DNA from: Panopea generosa
Taxonomy: Eukaryota; Mollusca; Bivalvia; Adapedonta; Hiatellidae
NCBI GenBank assembly: GCA_029582155.1
Contig: CM055896.1
Span: forward strand, 10,996,987-11,060,986
Reading direction: 5' to 3'
Length of the DNA: 64,000 bases
Below are positions 58,001-64,000 of the stretch, in pieces (within the stretch, counting starts at the first letter, position 1; every line of letters starts with the position of its first letter). The notes beneath the pieces are model-generated. The model made no database searches, was not told the origin of the DNA, and saw only the letters and a program-made list of their open reading frames with translations. The translations under genes were made by a program, and so were the position numbers.

Positions 58001-61000
58001 AAAAAATGTACAGTTTAAATAAAAATTGCTAATTGACAATATAGCCTGTACCAGGCTTCCCCACATGGTATTTAATGAATGAATGAATGGTGTTTTATGG
58101 TACGTTGACACATAATTAGGTCATTTTGTGCGCATAGACATGCCATTTAAACACAGGAGTCCAGCGCTTGACTATAAGAAATGGTATTCCACTAGCACTT
58201 CAATTATTTAACAAAATTTTGCAAAAGCTTACTTTCCTCTAAATCATTATATTTTTTTTTCATATCTTTTCTCTTGTTAATGCCTAATATTAAACTAAAT
58301 ACGATGACTTTAACTGATGAATGCAAGATTTACTAATGATATATTTCAATGAGTGTCTTATACAGCGCTTGAAAATGTGTTGAAGGTGTTTTCGCACTCT
58401 TGCCCCAGCACTTGCATTCCTTCTTGCAGAGAACCCTGGGTACTTATAGAGTATCTTATATCAGAAAATGAAAAACACAACATCATGTTAGCTATTAAGA
58501 AACTGCTTCAAAATACTTCTTCTTAATATCAGAGTACCTGAAAGTACTTAGCCGGTCTTTAACCCTTTACTTCATATAAACGCCTTTTGACACCTCCAAT
58601 ATAGAAGCCTTTGGACACGTAATATAGAAGACTTTTGAATTATGTGGTGAATTATGTTTATATTAACTGACAGAGTGGAAAACAGTGCAGGAAGTGTTCA
58701 GATTGCTCGTTACAAGCAATCTGAACTCTTCCTGCACTGTTTTCAAAGGTTTTCTGTGTTTGGTGCGGGAAAACGCCTATCTATGGAGTAAAGGGTTAAG
58801 ACATATTCATACGCCTTCCTAATTTTATTGATATTATTGTAGTGTTTGTTTATTTGATGCAACATTTTATAAAAAATGACATAATAGTATTACAATGTTT
58901 GCAATATATTTCTGTTATTTAGTTTGATTCTGCTTGCATATATTTATTATTTGAAAAACTGAAATGAGGATTAATAAGTAGTCCCTTTCCCGTATAATCA
59001 TTTTTGCAGTGATCAACACTGCTGAAAAATAAAATAGTTTTAAAAATAACAAAAAATCAAACCCAAGCAATACAAAAAAAATGTAACCTAGGGTTTTAGA
59101 GCCCAAAGTATGGAAATTTTGGTATCTTAGCTATATACATTGTTTCTATAACATACTATGAATATATTTATGAAGTTTACTCACCATAACATGAGTAGTG
59201 CAGAAACAGAGAAAAAGCTGAGCTAAACATAAAACTTTAACTGGCAGATGACGGTGACAACAACGATGCTGACACCAGTGTCATGACAATAGATCTTTGT
59301 TTTTTTCAAAAGACGAGCTAATAAAATGTCATGAAAACCTAAATGTAGTTAGTTGATTTTATTTTTTACATACCATACATTGCAAATCCATGAAAAGGTA
59401 TGACTCCATTTGGTGGATATATGACTGCAAATTCTTCTACTCCCAGTTTACCCCTTATATATGACTTTGGTGGTGATGCACTGTTCAAACTGAAGTGTTT
59501 TAAAACTTCTGTATCTCGGGTGAATGGCAATAAAATCTGAAAATTAAGAAAGTTAAACTTATAGAATTTCAGCAAACTAATATTCTTTTGACAATAGTTG
59601 ATTAACTGTGGCTCCTAATAGTTATCGCAATCAGATAAGATGTGGAGTGCGTGGTCCATTGGTAGAGCACCAAACTTTGCTTAGTACTGATTCTACACAG
59701 GAAGACTCTGAGCGTGATTTCTATTAGTTGAACGAACTTGTTTGCAAAATAAAGTAAATAAGTAATAACTAGGTAAGATGTAGAGAAGGTGGAACAAGTA
59801 AGATTCTTTACTTATCCTCAAGCTGAAACTTAAATCTGAAACAAGATATTCCAGATGATTATGGTGAAACCCATAGACAACACAGAAAAAAATCTTCTTT
59901 TTTTTTAAATGCTCATTTTACAAATAACCAAACCTATTCTTATTATAGATATAAAAAGCAGAACTAATGATATAAAATTCATAAATAAAATAAATAAATA
60001 TAAAATAATTTGGATATATCTGTACTCTGGTCATATTTCACTAGTCAAACCTGTCTTAAGCAGCCAGTGAAGGGAAGGAGCAAAAGTTGTCTTTTAAGGT
60101 TGTTGCTTAATACAAGATAATTTGCTTTGAAAGTCTAGAAATGGGACATAACAAATGTGGCTACTTAAGACAAGTGGCTGCTTAATAAAGGTTGCCGCTT
60201 ACACAGGTTTGACTGTATATGTATTATTATCTTTGTCATATACCTGTGCTTTTTTTGTAATAAGCCAAAGGCAAATGTTACAAATTTGCAGAGTTGCTAA
60301 TAAGATTTGAACTTTGGTTTTACATAAAATGCCTAATTGTATGCCATGTATCAAATTACTTTTGCAATGAAGAAAAGTTATAGCTATGAAACTCCATGTT
60401 GATGACAAAACTGTGTTGCCCTGACAATGGTTAAAATCACTCAGTATTAGTTCTAATCAACAACTTATATTTTGACTTGAACACAATGCTACATGTATGA
60501 CTCAAAATAAGGGTTCTCCATGGCAGAGTGATCTAAGATGCTATCATCTAATGACCCCTTGCCCCTTACCACTAAGGTTGTTGGTTTGAACCCAACTCCC
60601 TTCAAAAAATTGCCAGTTACTTACAGATGGGTTGTTTTTCTACTCAGATTCATTTTTACCTCTCACAGCTAAGGTCATAGGTTCGAGCTCTGCTCACTCC
60701 TGAAACTTTATGTGAGAAAGTTTGCCAGCTACTTGCTGAAGGATAGTGGTTCTACTCAGTTTCATTCTGAGGTCTTCCTCCACCAATAAAACTGCATATG
60801 CCATATATAAACTCACATTTAAATAAACAGAAAAATAAATCAAAACAAGTAATAAATGGACGTGGAACTCTGAATAGTAATTCTGGTTTTACCACATACA
60901 TGTATCTAATAAAGTAATAGCTACATTTACATAAATACCTTTACAAAGCAAGTAGTTGCATTTAATTGACAATGACAATGACAATGTTTTATTAAGCAAT

Positions 61001-64000
61001 CTAGGCCTCCGACCCATAGTACATAGTTACATTTATATCATATAAAGTGAAAAGTGACAACAGTGTTACAAATATAAAACGTATATCAATATAATTGATT
61101 TGCATTTGTTTACATGTTAAGTGATTGGAAAAATAAATTTCTTTTATTAAATACTTCAAAAATAAATTTACATAGTATTTTTCATTTTTTTTTTCATTTG
61201 TTATACTCATTTATCTGTAAAATGAATTCAAATTTATGTTAGTAACATTCAAAACATTCAAAAATTTTATTCAGAATTTGTTAGATTTTAATCATGGAGA
61301 GAATGTCAAATGAAGAATTCAACAGGAACAAGTACCAGCACATATAAGTTAACTTGTATTACTTGATAAAGGAAACTTGTATTACCTGATAAAGGAAACT
61401 TGTATTACCTGATAAAGGAAACTTATATTACCTGATAAAGGAAATCTTCAAAAACAAAATACTGGTCATCATTTGTAGCAGTTAATTTCACATCCTGTAA
61501 AAACAATAGAACTCACTGTAAACATTTAGAAAGCTGACATTAATATTCAATGTTTTGTGCAAATAAAATTAAAAAAAGAGCCTAGCTTTTTTGACTCTGT
61601 ATCATTAACGTCACATTAATTATTTGTCAAAGAAGAGATTTTAACATTCATGCAGTTATAACACCATTTGTAAAATATATGTATTTATAAAATTATAAAA
61701 ACTACTTGTAAAATAAATGCATTAGAGAGACCATGTCTTGACCACATCTACAAAAGTGAGCATTTTTCATATAACCATTAAGTTCAATGTTAATATATCA
61801 TCGTCAAAACCAATGTTGAATATGGGTAAAATTAGTAATTACTTAGAAGTTACAATTATTGGGTACACCAAAACACAGAAATATGAAACACTTTCACGTG
61901 TATATACCTTTTCAACAACTTCACGTTAAAGTATAAAAATCATATCAATCAACATCATCGTCAGAACACAAGGATTCTCTGTGACCAAGTGGTCTAAGGT
62001 GTCATCTTGAGATCACTTACCACTCACCACTAAGGTCGTAGGTAGGAGTCCCATTCAGTCCAAATATTTTATGCGAGTTTCAGTCATTTACGGAAAAACA
62101 GTGGTTCTACTCAGATTCATTCTGAGATCTTCCTCCACCAGTAAAACTGAATATGCTATATATAATATGAAATGTGGTTAAAGTGGCATTAAAAAAAAAA
62201 CTTAAAAAAAAAATATAAAAAACAGAACAACATGCATTAATGAACATACCTTATACAGTAGGCTATCAACTAGGAGATCATGGGCAATAACATTGGCCTT
62301 CAGTTGTTCATAGTATAAAGTATCCTGAAATGGACATCTGTCTATTTTAATCTTGTCTTAATGTGAGATAAAATATAGAATTACTGCTATGGTAAGCTAC
62401 AGAGGTCACATTCTACACTAATAGTCGGGCCAGGTTAGCTCAGTCGGTAGTACATAAGAGTGAGATACAGAGCAAGTGAAACAATTAAGATTCTGTGTTT
62501 ATCCTCAAGCTCGTGAGTTTGAACCTCACCTGACCAAAGTCTCTGTGATGAATGATATACAACATTACATTTCATTGTCATTCATCTCTCACCGCTGATT
62601 CATGTGAGAAAGTTATCATTACTTGCTGAAATGAATGTGCTCAAGTAATGGTTAACTTTTCAGGATTCCAGGAAAGAGTGGTTAAGTTAACTGATTATCT
62701 GTTAGCCCTCGATGGCATAATAATTACACTAAATATTCAAACAAACAAATATTTCACACCATTTCTGAAATAGTCATCAATCTATTTTTATCTAATTATT
62801 TGATAGTGTGAGATGAAACATAGTATGATGCTATGGTAAACCACTAAGATTAAATTCTACACCATTTATTATATACATGTTGGTTCCAGTTAATTAGGTA
62901 TTGCTTATTTAAGTTAATTCCAATCCTCTGACAATATACGGTTGCAAAACTTTATTCACCATAAACTTTAAAAAGAATCATTGTTATTTCATATAATAAT
63001 ATTTACTTTATTTGAGTGATATTGTTTAAGATAAATAGGTCAACATAACTTGAAAATCCACTTACAAATTCATCCACCTCTATACCAAGTATCTGGCAAT
63101 AAAGGTCTCCCCGGAGACTGACTGGGCATCCCTTCTTTGCATACTCCTGGGCTAGAGGGCAGTGGTTAGCTGCAATTACTGAAACAAAACCCAGAGAATA
63201 GTAGTTTGTGAAAGAAAACCAAACAAAATTCCACATCAGAAAAGTTATAGGTGGCCTTATATTTAATAGATAAATACACACAAACGTGAGACTCAGTGGG
63301 ATTTCGCCATGTGTTATCCATTACCCAAACTTTGTTGATGCTAAATACAAAGTTGTCATTTTCCAAATATTTTAATTAAAAATGGTTCTTAACCCTCCTT
63401 TGTTTCAAGTGTTTGTCATGTGTATTAAGATACATCTTCGAAATTAAAACATTTTTAAATTACAGAATATAAATCTAGATATCGTTTTACGTCTAGTTTA
63501 TTTCATAACAAAAAAAGCTATTGCATGTGACAGGCTAAAGTCGATAGTAAGAGTTAAACAGCTTTTTTCCCATAAAGTATGGATGAATGTTATGGCCTGA
63601 AGGCCTTACTAGTATATCACAATAAATTTTGTATCTTGTACAATATGTAAGTCATTTTATTGACTTAAACAATATTCAGTTCCTTTCATCATACAATATA
63701 TATATATATATACAATGTATACACATGTATATATAAAATATAATAAAAATATCATAAAAATGACAGCACTATGAATAGAGCTTAAGCACATCACTCTCGA
63801 TGCCATAGACAGCGGTATTATCTTACGTGTGTAATGTTTATAACAATAGTCCGTAAGGCAAGTTAACCAGTTCTAATTCAGTCTACTCAGTGAGTTAGTG
63901 AGGATTAGGTACACACCTTTCTTGCCCAGTCTGACACGCTCCGTATCAAACATTTCTGGTGGTATCTCGCTGTTGTCATCCACTCCAGTTTGACATTGGT
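53396..64000 (-). CDS. TBC1D19: TBC1D19 orthologue, C-terminal part (10 exons seen, 5' end outside window)
   Basis: This is a TBC-domain protein; the family acts mainly as GTPase-activating proteins for Rab GTPases in membrane traffic, and TBC1D19 itself is poorly characterised. Exons in coding order are 64000-63917 (partial), 63178-63066, 62324-62250, 61494-61432, 59536-59374, 57476-57367, 55836-55745, 54859-54744, 54086-54016 and 53464-53396. Every junction has AG/GT and the phases fit end to end, giving 956 nt, about 317 residues and a TGA stop. Pieces recognised from TBC1D19 include YYEQLKANVIAHDLLVDSLL, LNSASPPKSYIRGKLGVEEF, IYPPNGVIPFHGF and FSGYLSSDQVLLLWDR. Introns carry SINEs and MITEs but no exon is disrupted, so the gene looks functional. 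The N-terminal half must lie beyond 64000. The assignment rests on remembered family sequence, not on a search. Confidence 0.93.
53700..53912 (-). mobile_element. SINE-M in TBC1D19 intron
   Basis: The head (plus view) is GATCGAACCCACGACCCTCC and GCTCTACCACTGGACCATGC. The body is GTGTCTTGCTCAAGGACACC, and the AT-rich tail has TTATTTATTTTACTT. Relatives are at 54186 and 59640. Confidence 0.75.
54016..54086 (-). CDS. TBC1D19: TBC1D19 exon
   Basis: This 71-nt exon has acceptor TTGCAG and donor GTAAGT. TG completes a Val codon, followed by LAVAIFSFRKSNLMKV and QSYNAAE, ending in phase 0. It matches the LAVLAAAVFAFR...NLM region of TBC1D19. Confidence 0.93.
54186..54362 (-). mobile_element. SINE-M, second copy in adjacent intron
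   Basis: It has the same blocks as 53700-53912 with a diverged head (GATCGAACCCATGACCCTC). Confidence 0.75.
54744..54859 (-). CDS. TBC1D19: TBC1D19 exon, WDR segment of TBC domain
   Basis: This 116-nt exon has 1 leading base, 38 codons and 1 trailing base. It encodes LKIAFKWLVRAFSGYLSSDQ, VLLLWDRVLASNS and LEILP. The FKWLVRAFSGYL...LLWDRVL pattern is the conserved late TBC helix pair. The opposite strand is also open here (54707-54919, 70 codons), which is only an antisense shadow. Confidence 0.95.
54971..55313 (-). mobile_element. SINE-T full-length, in TBC1D19 intron
   Basis: An (ATTG)n tail of about 58 bp, the full body, and a head ending GAGCTAACCGGGTCCGG. No clear target duplication. 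Confidence 0.8.
55745..55836 (-). CDS. TBC1D19: TBC1D19 exon
   Basis: This 92-nt exon encodes GIVCLSLLFETHLQTHEA and ELFFHLKSVGCQ. It ends with CC, which is completed to Pro by the A of the next exon. The acceptor is CCTCTAG and the donor GTAAGTG. Confidence 0.93.
56070..56320. repeat. Interspersed repeat with GACGACGCCGATGACGCC core
   Basis: The block GATGACGCCAGTGTCATGG recurs, diverged, at 59250-59300 with the same following order (ATAGCTCTT, GAGCTAA). This is an unnamed interspersed family. Confidence 0.55.
56455..56605 (-). mobile_element. SINE-T fragment
   Basis: TTGAATATTGAGCATCATG, TGCCATCGAGGACTAAAAG and CAAGCACACCCATCACCAC are diverged body blocks. A smaller fragment (ATATTTAGCATTAGTTTGATG) is at 57512-57590. 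Confidence 0.65.
57367..57476 (-). CDS. TBC1D19: TBC1D19 exon
   Basis: This 110-nt exon starts with TG completing a Val codon (G from the previous exon). It encodes APLCFLYKEPVKLYYVF, REIYTRYFFRLHSIS and SHPQ, and ends in phase 0 at GTATGG. The acceptor is CTTTCAG. Confidence 0.93.
58563..58795. mobile_element. TTAA-flanked MITE with 29-bp hairpin
   Basis: TTAA at 58559-58562 and 58796-58799 flank the ends CCCTTTACTTCATA and TGGAGTAAAGGG. The CCC-starting ends and TTAA fit the piggyBac group (inference). The centre is the hairpin at 58679-58743. Confidence 0.85.
58679..58743. repeat. Near-perfect hairpin, 29-bp stem, 7-nt loop
   Basis: The arms are AAAACAGTGCAGGAAGTGTT plus CAGATTGCT and its reverse complement with one mismatch. 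The loop is CGTTACA. It lies within a TBC1D19 intron. Confidence 0.95.
59205..59325. repeat. Diverged copy of the GACGCC interspersed repeat
   Basis: GACACCAGTGTCATGACAATAG and AAAAGACGAGCTAA match 56250-56320 in order. Confidence 0.5.
59374..59536 (-). CDS. TBC1D19: TBC1D19 exon, central TBC domain
   Basis: This 163-nt exon runs from phase 0 to phase 1, with acceptor TTTTCAG and donor GTATGT. It encodes ILLPFTRDTEVLKHF, SLNSASPPKSYIRGKLG, VEEFAVIYPPNGVIPFHG and FAMY. Where canonical TBC proteins have the YxQ glutamine finger, this protein reads PFHGFAMY, so the finger is absent as far as I can align it by eye. Confidence 0.95.
59640..59775 (+). mobile_element. SINE-M, plus-orientation degraded copy
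   Basis: TGGAGTGCGTGGTCCATTGG and TAGAGCACC form the tRNA-like A-box region, followed by CAGGAAGACTCTGAGCGTG and AAATAAAGTAAATAAG. Confidence 0.65.
60043..60215. mobile_element. MITE-S, second copy (TBC1D19 intron)
   Basis: AGTCAAACCTGTCTTAAGCAG at the left and GCTTACACAGGTTTGACTGT at the right, as at 36639-36805. Confidence 0.8.
60514..60805 (+). mobile_element. SINE-L copy (TBC1D19 intron)
   Basis: Head CCATGGCAGAGTGATCTAAG, an internal partial duplication of the head/body (GGTTTGAACCC near 60588 and GGTTCGAGCTC near 60680), and the end TCTTCCTCCACCAATAAAAC. It may be two nested copies. Confidence 0.75.
61355..61452. repeat. 23-bp tandem repeat spanning a TBC1D19 splice donor
   Basis: On the minus strand the unit is GTAATACAAGTTTCCTTTAT plus CAG, four copies; three end in CAG|GT. 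It begins exactly at the exon/intron border. Confidence 0.92.
61432..61494 (-). CDS. TBC1D19: TBC1D19 exon with tandemly copied 5' splice site
   Basis: This exon has exactly 21 codons, phase 0 to 0: DVKLTATNDDQYFVFEDFLY plus Q. The acceptor is TTTACAG and the donor CAG|GTAATA (GT at 61430-61431). The donor region lies at the edge of a 23-bp tandem repeat that repeats CAG|GTAAT at GT positions 61407-61408 and 61384-61385. Use of either extra donor would add an in-frame TAA two codons after the normal end. Confidence 0.93.
61968..62170 (+). mobile_element. SINE-L copy (TBC1D19 intron)
   Basis: Head TGACCAAGTGGTCTAAGGTG, B box GGTAGGAGTCC (diverged), and the end TCTTCCTCCACCAGTAAAAC. Confidence 0.7.
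62250..62324 (-). CDS. TBC1D19: TBC1D19 exon
   Basis: This exon has exactly 25 codons, phase 0 to 0, between a TTTCAG acceptor and a GTATGT donor. It encodes DTLYYEQLKANVIAHDLL followed by VDSLLYK, a very conserved TBC1D19 segment. Confidence 0.95.
62430..62752 (+). mobile_element. SINE-T copy with rearranged head (TBC1D19 intron)
   Basis: GGTTAGCTCAGTCGGTAGTA, an extra stretch of about 55 bp, then GTGAGTTTGAACCTC, the body CAAAGTCTCTGTGATGAATG, and an ATTCAAACAAACAAATA tail in place of the usual ATCA tail. Confidence 0.7.
63066..63178 (-). CDS. TBC1D19: TBC1D19 exon, start of TBC domain
   Basis: This 113-nt exon has acceptor TTTCAG and donor GTAAG. It encodes IAANHCPLAQEYAKKGCP then VSLRGDLYCQILGIEVDEF. 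The LR-x2-L-Y-x3-LG stretch corresponds to TBC motif A, where most family members have Trp at the Tyr position. It ends in phase 0. Confidence 0.93.
63690..63716. repeat. (TA)n short microsatellite
   Basis: About 10 TA units in the intron after the partial first exon. Confidence 0.8.
63917..64000 (-). CDS. TBC1D19: TBC1D19 exon (partial, cut by window edge)
   Basis: The reading ends in ERVRLGKK plus one base before a GTGTGT donor (GT at 63915-63916). That single G joins TA of the next exon to make Val, so the phase matches. The upstream part of the exon lies outside the window. An acidic segment (VDDNSEIPPEMFD) precedes the conserved ERVRLGKK. Confidence 0.85.

Overview
The window looks like AT-rich nuclear DNA from a metazoan, most likely a bivalve mollusc. 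I infer this from spliced genes with GT/AG introns, many tRNA-derived SINEs, LINE remnants, MITEs and minisatellites, and decayed inhibitor-of-apoptosis (IAP/BIRC) duplicates, a family known to be expanded in bivalves. There is no sign of bacterial gene organisation. Two genes can be supported. One is the 3' part of a TBC1D19 orthologue on the minus strand (53.4-64.0 kb, running off the right edge). The other is a small three-exon BIR-domain (IAP-like) gene on the minus strand (33.4-36.6 kb).

Layout. Positions 1-29.5 kb hold three paralogous, partly decayed segments (about 1.3-9.2, 13.8-22.7 and 26.3-29.5 kb), all in + orientation. Two of them carry a broken IAP-type RING domain, and two carry a UBA-like fragment. 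They share SINEs, a 185-bp tandem repeat, a 450-bp tandem repeat and LINE tails. The segments between them hold 55-bp, 97-bp and 23-bp tandem arrays, a duplicated 62-codon ORF and a LINE 3' fragment. Positions 30-36.8 kb hold a TTAA-flanked MITE family, SINEs with clear target-site duplications, and the BIR gene. Positions 37-45.5 kb are gene-free: a 46-bp array, a reverse-transcriptase remnant with its YADD box, and MITEs.

Positions 45.5-52.0 kb form a nested structure. A 50-bp satellite array is split by a 4,576-bp element with inverted terminal repeats and a 4-bp target duplication (ATGA). The element has subterminal palindromic motifs and a core of about 2.7 kb made of a 39-bp minisatellite. 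I could not assign it to a known superfamily, and it is the strongest candidate for something undescribed.

From 53.4 kb to the end, ten TBC1D19 exons with consistent splice phases encode about 317 C-terminal residues. Their introns are loaded with SINEs and MITEs, including a TTAA MITE with a 29-bp near-perfect hairpin, and one 5' splice site has been copied three times by a 23-bp tandem repeat. The two genes show no functional link beyond being neighbours.
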